From assembly GCA_050946055.1 (NCBI GenBank), contig JBMNUB010000001.1:1-64000 (forward strand): a stretch of 64,000 nt of DNA. The letters run 5' to 3'. Source of the stretch: Fimadaptatus sp050946055 (GTDB lineage Bacteria; Bacillota; Clostridia; Christensenellales; Aristaeellaceae). The notes below the pieces were generated by a model. It ran no database searches. It saw nothing but the letters and a program-made list of their open reading frames with translations, and had not been told where the DNA came from. The position numbers were made by a program, and so were the translations under genes. Positions 26,633-35,085 of the stretch are shown in pieces; within the stretch, counting starts at the first letter, position 1; each line of letters opens with the position of its first letter.

Positions 26633-27676
26633 GTGATAAGCAGCATCAGCGTATTCGGCGCAGAGCAGGGCGCGGACAGGAGCTATCGCATACCGGCGCT
26701 GCTGGCCCTGCCGGACGGAGGCCTGTGTGCGTTTTGCGAGGCGCGCTCAGCCACAGGCGGCGACTGGGAACCCATGAGCCTGAGCATGCGCAGGCGCGGC
26801 GCGGATGGCGAGTGGAGCGAGGAAAGCATAATCGCCGTGAACGGGCACGGCCCTGTGCATAATCCTGCGCCGTTCATATCGGGCGGCGAGGTGCATCTGC
26901 TGTACGGCATGGACTATGCGCGCTTCTATCATGTGCGCAGCCGCGACGGCGGGCGCAGCTTCGACGCGCCACAGGACATAACCTATGCATTTGAGAGCTT
27001 TCGCGGACGCAATGTCCCGGGCGGCACGGACTGGCACTGCATAGCGGCAGGGCCGGGCGGTGTGACCCGGCTGGAGAGCGGACGCATAGTCGCGCCGGTG
27101 TGGATAGGCGGGTTGCGCGACCCGCACAGCCATGACCCCTGTCAGGCCGCCACGATATATTCTGATGACGGCGGCTGGAGCTGGCGCGCGGGCGAGGTGC
27201 TGGACATGTTCGAACTGGGCCCCAGCGAATCGCAGGCGGCGGCGCTGCCGCTTGGCGCGCCCGCGCAGGTCGTGATGTCGCTGCGCAACCGCGGCGAGCA
27301 GCGGCGGCGCGCGTTTGCGTGGTCGCAGGATGGCGCGCACTGGACGAAGCCGTGCCTTGCGGATGACATGACGGAGATAAACTGTCAGGGCTCGCTGATA
27401 CGTCGCGGCAATCTGCTGCTGGCTACCAGCCCGCAGCCCGAAGGCGATGCGCTGATGCGCCGCGAGCGCAGGCGGCTCACGCTCAAGGTCAGCCGCGATT
27501 GGGGCAGAACATGGTCGCGCGGCAAGGTGCTGGTCGAAGGCACGGCGGGATACAGCGCGCTGGCGCTGGACGGCAAGGGCAGGCTGCTGTGCATGTACGA
27601 AACATGGGATGACCCCAGCCGCATGCGGCTGGAGCTGCTGACCATGACGGCGGATGAGTTTGAGGATATGATCTAG
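26633..27676 (+). CDS. exo-alpha-sialidase, glycoside hydrolase family 33-like, no signal peptide
   Basis: Cleaves terminal sialic acids. 347 residues, six-bladed propeller. The RIP motif is in DRSYRIPALLALPDGG near the N-terminus; Asp boxes (SxDxGxxW) are SRDGGRSFD, SDDGGWSW, SQDGAHW and SRDWGRTWS. The catalytic Glu is expected in the GPSESQAAALPLG region and the Tyr near the end (EGTAGYSALALD). The start is GTG 26633 after GAGGAGGTCG. No signal peptide is visible, whereas gut sialidases are usually secreted, so the substrate would be an imported sialylated oligosaccharide. It begins a cluster with a GH2 remnant, a ROK kinase and a SIS isomerase. Confidence 0.9.
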   Translation: MISSISVFGAEQGADRSYRIPALLALPDGGLCAFCEARSATGGDWEPMSLSMRRRGADGEWSEESIIAVNGHGPVHNPAPFISGGEVHLLYGMDYARFYHVRSRDGGRSFDAPQDITYAFESFRGRNVPGGTDWHCIAAGPGGVTRLESGRIVAPVWIGGLRDPHSHDPCQAATIYSDDGGWSWRAGEVLDMFELGPSESQAAALPLGAPAQVVMSLRNRGEQRRRAFAWSQDGAHWTKPCLADDMTEINCQGSLIRRGNLLLATSPQPEGDALMRRERRRLTLKVSRDWGRTWSRGKVLVEGTAGYSALALDGKGRLLCMYETWDDPSRMRLELLTMTADEFEDMI

Positions 27677-27689
27677 GTTGCGGCGCGAT

Positions 27690-28291
27690 GCCGTGAGTGA
27701 GAACATGTCCGCATGGCGCACATTATCCGGCGAACAGGCGCCTGACGAAGTGCCGCGCGGCATGGAGCGCTTTGCGCGCCTGTCCCAGATATGCCGGGCT
27801 GAGGCGAGAAGCTCTTCATAGGGCGCACGCGCTTAAAGAACTGGCGGCGCGAGGGCGCAATATGGTGGAACATGTGGGAAGGCTGGCCGCATATACCGGA
27901 TGCGGCTGTGTACTATCACGCCGGGAAACTTGACTACTATTATATAAAGCGCGTGCAGCGCCGCGCTGAGGCGATAATGGACGAGGCGGTGGACTGGACG
28001 CAAAGGCATGGCTGTGCAGCGACAGCATAAGTGGCGCAAGCGCCGGATACAGCATAGAGTGCGGCAATACGGGCAAGGCGCTGCTGCCGGGCGAAGGGCT
28101 CTCTGCCGCCAACGAGAACGCATCGCTGGGCCATGTGCGGAAACTGGCGGGCAGGCGGCAGCTGTATCTGCTAAAGTGTGAGTGCAATGACGCACGCTTT
28201 GGCAATTCCCGAATATGGGGCTGCCGGTCGCATGCCGCGCTGGGTGGACTTGATTGCGGAACTGGACGGGCCATTTGACTGGGAGGTATAA
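27690..28291 (+). pseudogene. decayed C-terminal part of a GH2 (beta-mannosidase/LacZ-like) gene
   Basis: No open frame, but four consecutive blocks in different frames read as the C-terminus of a family-2 glycosidase: 27705-27804 (ERFARLSQICRAEA), 27806-28000 after a frameshift (NWRREGAIWWNMWEGWPHIP and KLDYYYIKRVQRRAEA), 28072-28205 in a third frame (LLPGEGLSAANENASLG, RQLYLLKCE), and 28232-28291 (WVDLIAELDGPFDWEV then stop). The IWWN-GWP and YYYIKR motifs are characteristic of GH2 beta-mannosidase-type proteins. The N-terminal two thirds are gone. Its last codons carry the ribosome site of the following kinase. It shows that the sialidase cluster once held another exo-glycosidase. Confidence 0.85.
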
Positions 28292-28292
28292 A

Positions 28293-29207
28293 ATGCGCGA
28301 TTCCATAGTGTGGGGTCTGGACATAGGCGGCACCAAGTGCGCGCTGGTAATGGGCGGGCGCAATGGCAGCATAAAAGAGCGCCTGTGCGTGGCCACGGCG
28401 GACTTTGGCGGCGACTGGCAGGCGCTGCTGGATGAGCTGGTTGCACCTGCGCTGGCAGACTGGCCTAAGCCCGCCGCCGTGGGCGTGAGCTGCGGCGGCC
28501 CCTTGAGCAGCGAGCGCGGGCGCATACTCAGCCCACCCAACCTGCCGGGCTGGGACGATGTGCCGGTAACCGACTGGCTGAGCGACATGATAGGCGCGCC
28601 CGCATTCCTGCAGAACGATGCCAATGCCTGTGCGCTGGCCGAATGGCGGCATGGTGCGGGGCGCGGCTGCCGCAGCATGGTGTTTTTGACATTCGGCACC
28701 GGCATGGGCGCGGGGCTGATACTGGACGGCAGGCTGTATCGCGGCGCATGCGACATGGCGGGCGAGGTTGGCCACATGCGCCTTGCGGAGGATGGGCCGG
28801 TGGGCTACGGCAAGCGCGGCTCGTTCGAGGGCTTCTGTTCGGGCGGCGGACTGAGGCAGCTGGCCATGCTTGAACTGGGGCGCGACCTGAGCGCGCGAGA
28901 GCTGAATGAGCTGGCCGAAGCGGGCGATGAGTGCGCGCGTGGCGTGCTGCGCCTGAGTGCGCGCAGGCTGGGCGGCGCGCTGGCACTGCTGATAGACATA
29001 CTGAACCCGGAGCGCATAGTGATAGGCAGCGTGTATGCGCGCGCCGAGCGCTGGTTCAGGGAGGACATGCTGCGCGAGATACGCCGTGAAGCGCTGGACA
29101 TGCCTGCGCAGTGCTGCGAGATAGTTCCAGCGGCGCTGGGCGACAGCATAGGCGACATAGCCGCGCTGAGCGTGGCGTGGGATGGATTGTGGGGTATGAA
29201 GACATGA
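28293..29207 (+). CDS. ROK-family sugar kinase
   Basis: Phosphorylates a hexose or N-acetylhexosamine in the cytosol. 304 residues: phosphate loop VWGLDIGGTKCALVMG, substrate motif PAFLQNDANACALAEW (catalytic Asp in ND), ROK signature LTFGTGMGAGLILDGRLYRG. The usual zinc-binding cysteine cluster of ROK proteins is absent; in its place is GYGKRGSFEGFCSGGGL, as in a subgroup of gut ROK kinases. The ATG at 28293 follows GGGAGGT; an upstream in-frame ATG at 28254 lies in the GH2 relic. Its end overlaps the SIS gene by ATGA. In this context N-acetylmannosamine or GlcNAc are candidate substrates, which is inference. Confidence 0.87.
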   Translation: MRDSIVWGLDIGGTKCALVMGGRNGSIKERLCVATADFGGDWQALLDELVAPALADWPKPAAVGVSCGGPLSSERGRILSPPNLPGWDDVPVTDWLSDMIGAPAFLQNDANACALAEWRHGAGRGCRSMVFLTFGTGMGAGLILDGRLYRGACDMAGEVGHMRLAEDGPVGYGKRGSFEGFCSGGGLRQLAMLELGRDLSARELNELAEAGDECARGVLRLSARRLGGALALLIDILNPERIVIGSVYARAERWFREDMLREIRREALDMPAQCCEIVPAALGDSIGDIAALSVAWDGLWGMKT

Positions 29208-29773
29208 CGGATAGGGACTTTCATCGGGCGGTAAGCGCGCTGACAGGCGCGTTCGGCGCGGGCGGCAAGCTGCTGCTCTGCGGCAATGGCGGCAGTGCGG
29301 CCGACTGCGCGCACATAGTGGGCGAACTGGCCAAGGGCTTCATGAGCCGCAGGCCGCTGCACGACCAGCTGCGCAGGCGCATAGGGCAGGATTGGGCGGC
29401 ACAGCTTCAGGGTGGGCTGCCCGCAATAGACCTGACGGCAAACGCCGCGCTTATTGCCGCCATAGCCAATGACATGGACGCGCGCAGTGCCTATGCGCAG
29501 CAGGTGCTGGCATATGGCCGGGCGGGCGACGTGCTTATGGGCATATCCACCTCGGGCAATGCCGAGAACGTGTGCCGCGCGCTGAGCGTGGCGCGGGCGC
29601 TGGGCATTATGACCATGGGCATGACCGGGCGCGGCGGCGGGCGCATGGCGGACTTGTGCGACATACTGCTGGACGTGGACGAGACCGAGACCTACCGCGT
29701 GCAGGAAAAGCATCTGCCGCTGTATCACAGGCTGTGCATGGAAGTTGAGAGCGCCATGTTCGGCGGGAGCTGA
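29204..29773 (+). CDS. SIS-domain isomerase, GmhA-like
   Basis: 189-residue phosphosugar isomerase-like protein resembling sedoheptulose-7-phosphate isomerase (GmhA/DiaA). Motifs: LLLCGNGGSAADCAHIVGEL near residue 30, IANDMDARSAYAQQVLAYG, DVLMGISTSGNAENVCRAL and a C-terminal helix HRLCMEVE. The start overlaps the ROK stop (ATGA), so translation is coupled. With the kinase partner it could act on phosphorylated amino sugars or on heptose; GmhA-type proteins near ROK kinases are common in gut Clostridia. Confidence 0.85.
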   Translation: MTDRDFHRAVSALTGAFGAGGKLLLCGNGGSAADCAHIVGELAKGFMSRRPLHDQLRRRIGQDWAAQLQGGLPAIDLTANAALIAAIANDMDARSAYAQQVLAYGRAGDVLMGISTSGNAENVCRALSVARALGIMTMGMTGRGGGRMADLCDILLDVDETETYRVQEKHLPLYHRLCMEVESAMFGGS

Positions 29774-30004
29774 TGCAGGCACGATTAAAGGGCGGAGCAT
29801 GGCGCGCACATGTATTGCCCATGAGCGCCCATGTCCCGCTCGGGTGCTGAATGGCGGATGTGTATTGGCCGCTCAAGTCGAGCTGAACTGGCCGGCATCG
29901 CCCGCGCAAATCGGGCGGGATTACAGCCGGACATCGTATGCACATGGCAGGGGCATACAAGGACACCGGGCTAGCGCCCCGCCGCATGCAGAGCTTGCGC
30001 CAGG

Positions 30005-30268
30005 GCTTTTCCCTGTGCGTGCAGAGAATCCCTCTTTTTAAGGGCGGGAAGCCGGGAATGCCACTTTTCACTGCGCGTTCGTGGGATGCTCATCGTTTTC
30101 GTCGTGCAGGCAATCGTCAGCGATGCTTTTCCCCGCATGTGCGGGGCTGACGGTGCGTAGTGCGGCGCGCGGCACCCTTGACACATTTTCCCAGCGCATG
30201 CAGGGATGAGGCTCATATTGTGTCGCTGAGCAGAACTCCGGGGCGCTTTTCAACGCGCGTGCGGGGAT
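30005..30268 (-). CRISPR. decayed type I-E-like CRISPR array, five repeats
   Basis: Five degenerate repeats start near 30005, 30063, 30125, 30184 and 30245, a spacing of 58-62, as expected for 28-29-bp repeats with ~32-bp spacers. Read on the minus strand they fit CATCCCCGCACGCGCGGGG then AAAAGC: the short palindrome and the GAAAA end are those of type I-E repeats. Intervening sequences are unrelated to each other. The best copy (30125-30150) has CCCCGCATGTGCGGGG; others have 2-5 changes. No cas gene or AT-rich leader is near. A 27-bp block GCCCCGCCGCATG...GAGC occurs before and after the array, 300 bases apart. A relic is more likely than an active array. Confidence 0.6.
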
Positions 30269-30343
30269 GGCGCACGCCCCGCCGCATGTGGAGCCTGCCC
30301 AAATGAGCGCGTCAAATCATCCTTCGACGGCGTGGCCAGCCAC

Positions 30344-30386
30344 TTGCGCGGACGCGCGATATGCGGTATACTGCTTAGTGAACTAA
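30344..30386 (+). promoter_or_regulatory. TetR gene promoter with candidate operator
   Basis: TTGCGC (30344-30349), 17 bases, TATACT (30367-30372), followed immediately by the palindrome TTAGT-GA-ACTAA (30375-30386) where transcription would begin. This is a typical place for an autoregulatory TetR site. Confidence 0.65.
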
Positions 30387-30403
30387 ATCTAAGAGGTGAG
30401 TCG

Positions 30404-30979
30404 ATGGCACAGCAGTACACGCGCATGATGATACGGGACACGTTCGTAAAGATGCTTGGCGAGATGCCGCTGGACAAGATAACGGTAAAGGACATAGTTC
30501 TGCGCTGCGAGATAAACCGCAACACGTTCTACTATCACTATGCCGACATATACGCCATACTCACAGAGGTGTTTGAGACCGAGCTTGAGAAGGTGGTCGC
30601 CGAATACAACGCCACCCTCTCGTGGGAGGAAGGTTTCCTTATGGCGACGCGCTTTGCCCTTGAGAACCGGCGCGCCGTGTATCACGTATACAATTCGCTC
30701 AGGCGCGAGGAGTTGGAGCGCTATCTTTACAGGGTGGCGGGCGGCATAATGACCAACTATGTCGAGAAGATCTCCGAGGGCATACCAGCTCAGCCCGATG
30801 ACAAGCGCATGATAGCCATGTTCTATCAGAGCGCGCTGACCGAGATGGTCATACGCTGGATAGCGGGCGGCATGAAGGACGATCCCGAGGCGATGATCCG
30901 CCGCATAGGCCGGCTGTTCGACGGCAATATCGAGCTGTCGCTCAGGCGCAGCGCAGGACTTGCGCCATACAAGGGCTGA
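30404..30979 (+). CDS. TetR/AcrR-family regulator
   Basis: 191 residues. The N-terminal HTH is clear (TRMMIRDTFVKMLGEMPLDK; KDIVLRCEINRNTFYYHYAD), followed by an all-helical C-terminal domain of the TetR_C type seen in DhaS-like regulators (GGIMTNYVEKISEG; MIRWIAGGMKDDPEAMIRR). The ATG at 30404 follows AAGAGGTGAG. A palindrome at its promoter suggests autorepression. No obviously co-regulated transporter is adjacent; the neighbouring acetyltransferase is broken. Confidence 0.88.
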   Translation: MAQQYTRMMIRDTFVKMLGEMPLDKITVKDIVLRCEINRNTFYYHYADIYAILTEVFETELEKVVAEYNATLSWEEGFLMATRFALENRRAVYHVYNSLRREELERYLYRVAGGIMTNYVEKISEGIPAQPDDKRMIAMFYQSALTEMVIRWIAGGMKDDPEAMIRRIGRLFDGNIELSLRRSAGLAPYKG

Positions 30980-31018
30980 TGGCGGGCAAGCGGGCTCATG
31001 CGGAAACGGGGACGCGCG

Positions 31019-31492
31019 ATGACGCGAAGGGCGACGGAACAGGACGCTTCGCGAATAGCGGAGACGTGGATGCTTTTAAAGCGCAAGGCGTACAGGGCTA
31101 TATTCCAATATGACCATGTGCCGTTTAATGAGTGGCAGGTATTGCCGCTGGCGCTGTGCTTTCGGGATGAAAAGGGAGCACTGGACGGCATATACGTGTA
31201 TGACGGCGGCATGGTAAAGGGCATGATGAAGCTGAACCGCGCATCCGGTGAAGCGTAGTAGCTGTATGTAGAGCCGCCTTTTCAGGGCGAAGGCGTGGGC
31301 AGGGCGCTGGTGGCGCACTTCCTTGCATCGGCCGGAGCGCGGGGCGTGCGCAGCGCGTTTCTGTGGGTGCTGGCGGATAATGCCGCCGCCCGAATGTTCT
31401 ATGAAGCGCAGGGCTATGCCTATTCGGGCGAGCGGATGGAGTTTTCCGGAATCGGGAAGTTCCTCTTGAAGTATGGGATTGCATTTAAGTAA
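31019..31492 (+). pseudogene. GNAT acetyltransferase interrupted by two adjacent TAG codons
   Basis: One continuous reading frame encodes a GNAT protein: MTRRATEQDASRIAETW at the front, and after the break LYVEPPFQGEGVGRALVAHF (acetyl-CoA loop Q/RxxGxG/A) and ARMFYEAQGYAYSGERMEF. Two consecutive TAG codons (31256-31261) stand where other GNATs have a charged or polar residue pair just before the beta4 strand. Other genes here (sialidase, methyltransferase) end in TAG, so suppression is unlikely. The start ATG at 31019 fits the family N-terminus but has only a weak ribosome site. Most likely a young pseudogene. Confidence 0.85.
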
Positions 31493-31549
31493 GATATGTG
31501 AGCGGGCGGGTTTTAAGTAGGCTCAGTACATTGTCATAAAGCACGCAGG

Positions 31550-31582
31550 CGCGGTCTCACAAAAGAAGGAGACTGCGCCCAA
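31550..31582. terminator. possible terminator between convergent genes
   Basis: GGCGCGGTCTC / GAGACTGCGCC with one mismatch, lying between the broken GNAT gene and the convergent DUF3021 gene. There is no strong T run. Confidence 0.4.
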
Positions 31583-31627
31583 GGTGATTTTGGGAACACG
31601 CCATGCTGCGTTTGCAGATAGAGGCGA

Positions 31628-32083
31628 CTATTGCGCGTCATTATCGCTGATTTCATTTAGCTTTTTATTTATGTTTTTTGTTTCTATATACTCATACAGG
31701 AAGAAAACCAGCCATATGACGGCGAATATGCCGCAGGTAATTAAAAGCTGTATGGCCGTATAAAGTATGTCTCCGGGATAGAAGGGTATCCACTTCAGGT
31801 ATATGGCTATGGGGTAAAATGTGCCTATTACGATGACAAAATGTATGAGCACCTTATACCGCAGCGGAAGCCTATCGAATTTATACACTATGGCTGTTGA
31901 ACCGCAGGCAATGCCGGTTAAGATTGCGCCTGCCGCCTGCTGGGAAAAGTTCTGCATGACGGGCATGAGCGCGGCTGCTCCGTCTGTCATGTATATGAGC
32001 CAGCAGTTTATGACGAAGAATGTACAGCCGTATGATATTCCGTATAGCAGGTGTTTTGTTATAAGCTTGACGTTTTGCTTCAT
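31628..32083 (-). CDS. DUF3021 family membrane protein
   Basis: 151 residues with four hydrophobic helices (LYGISYGCTFFVINCWLIY; AGAILTGIACGSTAIVY; KVLIHFVIVIGTFYPIAIYL; LLITCGIFAVIWLVFFLYEY), the standard DUF3021 topology. Such proteins are nearly always encoded beside a LytTR DNA-binding protein, as here, and are thought to modulate it or respond to membrane stress. Its ATG overlaps the LytTR stop (TAATG), so the two are translationally coupled. Confidence 0.85.
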   Translation of the reverse strand: MKQNVKLITKHLLYGISYGCTFFVINCWLIYMTDGAAALMPVMQNFSQQAAGAILTGIACGSTAIVYKFDRLPLRYKVLIHFVIVIGTFYPIAIYLKWIPFYPGDILYTAIQLLITCGIFAVIWLVFFLYEYIETKNINKKLNEISDNDAQ

Positions 32084-32530
32084 TACAATCCCAACCTTTC
32101 CTTAAAGGCCTTGCGAAAGCTCCTTGATATGTAGTCCTGCACTCCGCATTTCATGGTCAATTCCATGGTGCCGTTGAACGCCGCCGCCACGTGACTTATC
32201 CTGCGCATGTTGACTATCGTGGACTTTGAGACGCGGATGAACGAGCTTCCCAGAATGCTCTCCAGCTCGTACAGTGGTCTGGCCAGCGTATAGCGATGCT
32301 TTGCCCTGTCATAGCAGGCAATCTCCCGCCCCCTCGGTGCGTATCAATTCCAGACTGTCCTGCTCAATGAAGTAGGTCTTGCCGTCTCTTTCAGCGGCAA
32401 GCGCGCCCGTGACCGAATCCGTACTCTCCAATAGCCGTATTATCTCCGCAATCGCTGGCGTCATTTCCCTGATGTACAGGGTCGCGCAAGGCTCTTGCAG
32501 GCTCGGGTCGATGCTGCATTCCACTTTCAT
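32083..32530 (-). pseudogene. LytTR DNA-binding regulator with a frameshift in a G run
   Basis: The first 73 codons (MKVECSIDPSLQEPCATLYI ... DSLELIRTEG) lead into a stop at 32309, but shifting one base at a run of five C on the plus strand (32329-32333) restores a complete LytTR domain: CYDRAKHRYTLARPLYELES, FIRVSKSTIVNMRRISHVAA, YISRSFRKAFKERLGL and a TAA at 32083-32085. With four G instead of five the gene would be intact and about 148 residues long. It could be a sequencing error, a real mutation, or a phase-variable switch. It is coupled to DUF3021. A TATAAT (minus strand, 32556-32561) lies just upstream. Confidence 0.8.
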
Positions 32531-32650
32531 CTATACGCCTCTTCCCTGTGACATCATTATACCATGGCTCGGCTCATGGGACGTGCATTTCACGCGCCTA
32601 AATTGACCTGTTGCGCGGCGATATATGCGGGTAAAGCCAAGCGATACAGA

Positions 32651-32896
32651 CTGTCAAAAAACCCCTGGAGGGCTCGGCAGGTTTCGCAGCCCGCCGGCTT
32701 CAATCGCGCCCGGCGGCATGTGCGGTGGGCGCTCAGGGTTTTTTACGCAGGAAATCTCATTTCCCGAAGTAAAATATCTACCTTGCAGTTTCCACGCCCG
32801 GAAATGCGTTAGGATTTCAGTGAAAACTGAGTATGCGTGGCAGTGGCTGGGGAGGTTCTCCCACGTTCACGCTTGTCAAAAAGACATTTTTACAAG
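32651..32896 (+). mobile_element. MITE-like element, copy A
   Basis: About 246 bp starting CTGTCAAAAA and ending in the degenerate hairpin TTGTCAAAAAG...TTTTTACAAG. Inside it has GCTTCAATCGCGCCCGGCGG, a GGTTTTTTACGCAG block and GGATTTCAGTGAAAACTGAG, all shared with copies B (36918-37164) and C (43166-43414, inverted). It encodes nothing. The end is more decayed than in copy B. Confidence 0.8.
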
Positions 32897-33309
32897 CTGG
32901 CGATATGCATGCTGAATATAGAGCAAACGGGCGCGGCTTCCCAACATCGGGAAACCGTGCCCAAATTGATTTTGGAGGGGCTGCGCGCAGACAGAGCATA
33001 ATGCGCGCAGCCTGAACATAAGGGAGAGGGTATATGAACGCGCTCACGCATGTTGCGGTGCGCGGTCGCGGGCAGGGTGTTGCAGGGCGGGTGCGATTGG
33101 GATATGAGCCTTGCACGGCGCACGCACATCGGCACTTGCGCCGCGCTGGGCTTCATGTATCGCTTAGGTCAGGGCATACAAATTCATTGACGTTCATATA
33201 GCGCGTGGCTTAATTCATCGCTTCAATCAAGGCATGCACATTAATTGATGTCTGTGCCGCGCGATGATTTAACGCTTCGCTCCGGCTGTATCGCGCCCGC
33301 CATCCGTAA
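32897..33309. other. gene-free stretch
   Basis: Between MITE copy A and the oleate hydratase stop codon I see no gene. There is an imperfect hairpin GGCTGCGCGC / GCGCGCAGCC near 32980-33012, and near the hydratase 3' end the small palindrome CGTAATC-A-GATTACG. Confidence 0.5.
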
Positions 33310-35085
33310 TCAGATTACGCCGCACTTTATTAGCAGTTTCTCTATCTCGGTGCCATGAACCTTCTTGAGCAGCTCCTTGAGCGCCAGACGCTCCTTGAGC
33401 GGCAGCTCCATCTCGGTGAGCTTCTTGCCGTCGGCGAGCTTGACCACAGAATTCAGCAGGTCGCGCACGTCGTACACGCTGCCCCAGACCTCGGGTACGC
33501 CGCGATCTACGTCAAGCAGTGTGTACACAGCCTCCATGCCGGTGCGTATGGAGTACTCGGTCGTGAATATGGTGTCGCGCTCGGTCTCGGCAAACTGGCC
33601 TATGAAGGCGAAGTTCACGCTGCCCTCCGGCACTACGGCGGGACGGTCGCCGGCCTCACGCGGCATGAAGAAGGCGGTTATGTAGGGCATCATGCAGGGT
33701 ACGGTGTTGGCGCTGTGCGTGGCCAGCTCGGGTATCTCGCTCTCCGGCACGCCCATGTGATACAGCCATTCCATGCATATCTCGCGGCCGGTGCAGTCGC
33801 GCATGGGCTTCTTTATGTAGTTGCCGGGACGGTCGCTGAACAGGCCGTATATCCAGCCCACCAGCATGCCCTTGGGCTGCTCGCGGAACTGCGGCTGGCG
33901 GTTGAACGTCCAGCTCAGCAGCCAGTTGGAGTCGCGCGCGGTCACGATTCCGCCGGTGACTACGCCGCCGCTGAACGGATCGCGCTTGCATATGCGCTGC
34001 ACATAGGGCGGTATGCGGTCGTCGAGGGTGGTAACAGTGGCGCTCATCCAGTTGGTGCGCTCGGGGTCGGAGCAGAACTTGTCGGGATGGCCGAACGAAT
34101 CGTCCTGCGCGGCTATCCTGCGCCACAGATCCCAGCCGCCGCCCTTGCGTATCTCCGGGTCGAACGCGGCGGGATTATCCTGATCGCCCAGCGTGGCGTT
34201 CTCCACGCAGCCGCCGTTGGATATGAACAGCAGATCGTCGTCGGTCAAATCTATCGAATAGGGCTGGCCGTCGCGCGTGCAGTCTATGCGGCGCGCGGCC
34301 TTGCGGCCATTGGCTATCTCAAAGCGGATGTCGTCCACCTTTACGCCGAACTCGAACTTCACGCCGAAGGATTCCAGGTACTTGACCATGGGCAGTATCA
34401 TGGACTCATACTGATTGTACTTGGTGAAGCGCAGCGCCGTGAAGTCGGGCAGACCGCCTATGTGGTGGATGTAGCGCTGTATGTAGCGCTTCATCTCAAG
34501 AGCGCTGTGCCAGTTCTCGAATGCGAACATCGTGCGCCAGTACAGCCAGAAGTTGGACTCCAGCACCTCATCGTCGAAGAACTCGTCTATGCGATGGTTG
34601 TAGAGCTGCTCGTCGGATGTCATGAACAGCTTCATTATCTCCATGCGCGCTTTGTCGCTGAGCGCGAACTTGCCGTCGGTGTGCGCATCCTGACCGCAGC
34701 AATCGGTGGCGCGCATAAGCGAGTAGTTGGGATCGCGCTTGTTGAGCCAGTAGTACTCGTCCAGCACGCTCACGCCGGGCGTCTCTATCGAGGGTATAGA
34801 GCGGAACAGATCCCACATACACTCGAAGTGGTTGTCCATCTCGCGGCCACCGCGCATCACATAGCCGTGACCCGGCACATCGTAGCCGTCGCATGCGCCG
34901 CCGGCCAGCTGGTCCTTCTCCAGTATGTGTACGTTCTCGCCCTTCATCTGACCGTCGCGCACCAGGAAGCATGCCGCCGCCAGCGCCGCCAGACCCGAAC
35001 CCACCAGATACGCACTCTTGTTGTCCACGCCTTCCGGCTTTACGGGACGCGCAAACGCTTCGTAATTTCCACTGCTGTAATACAT
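33310..35085 (-). CDS. ohyA: oleate hydratase (myosin-cross-reactive antigen family)
   Basis: FAD-dependent enzyme that adds water to the cis-9 double bond of oleate or linoleate, giving 10-hydroxy fatty acids; in gut bacteria it detoxifies host fatty acids. 591 residues. The Rossmann motif YLVGSGLAALAAACFLVRDG is at ~28-47, followed by ILEKDQLAGGACDGY and the hallmark GYVMRGGREMDNHFECMWDL. LMRATDCCGQ and the late KKPMRDCTGREICMEWLYHM match the family. The start is at 35085 behind GGAGGT; the in-frame ATG at 35100 would contain the ribosome site. Monocistronic, with a TATAAT at 35145-35150 (minus strand) and a weak -35. Confidence 0.95.
   Translation of the reverse strand: MYYSSGNYEAFARPVKPEGVDNKSAYLVGSGLAALAAACFLVRDGQMKGENVHILEKDQLAGGACDGYDVPGHGYVMRGGREMDNHFECMWDLFRSIPSIETPGVSVLDEYYWLNKRDPNYSLMRATDCCGQDAHTDGKFALSDKARMEIMKLFMTSDEQLYNHRIDEFFDDEVLESNFWLYWRTMFAFENWHSALEMKRYIQRYIHHIGGLPDFTALRFTKYNQYESMILPMVKYLESFGVKFEFGVKVDDIRFEIANGRKAARRIDCTRDGQPYSIDLTDDDLLFISNGGCVENATLGDQDNPAAFDPEIRKGGGWDLWRRIAAQDDSFGHPDKFCSDPERTNWMSATVTTLDDRIPPYVQRICKRDPFSGGVVTGGIVTARDSNWLLSWTFNRQPQFREQPKGMLVGWIYGLFSDRPGNYIKKPMRDCTGREICMEWLYHMGVPESEIPELATHSANTVPCMMPYITAFFMPREAGDRPAVVPEGSVNFAFIGQFAETERDTIFTTEYSIRTGMEAVYTLLDVDRGVPEVWGSVYDVRDLLNSVVKLADGKKLTEMELPLKERLALKELLKKVHGTEIEKLLIKCGVI

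Noticed and set aside
29774..29950. Additional CRISPR-like repeats upstream of 30005 (CCCGCGC...GGGCGGGAT near 29901)
   Set aside because: The spacing (about 111 bases to the first repeat) does not fit a 60-bp period and the match is weak.
31256..31261. TAG recoding (pyrrolysine or suppressor) in the GNAT gene
   Set aside because: Sialidase and methyltransferase genes in the window end with TAG, so TAG is an ordinary stop.
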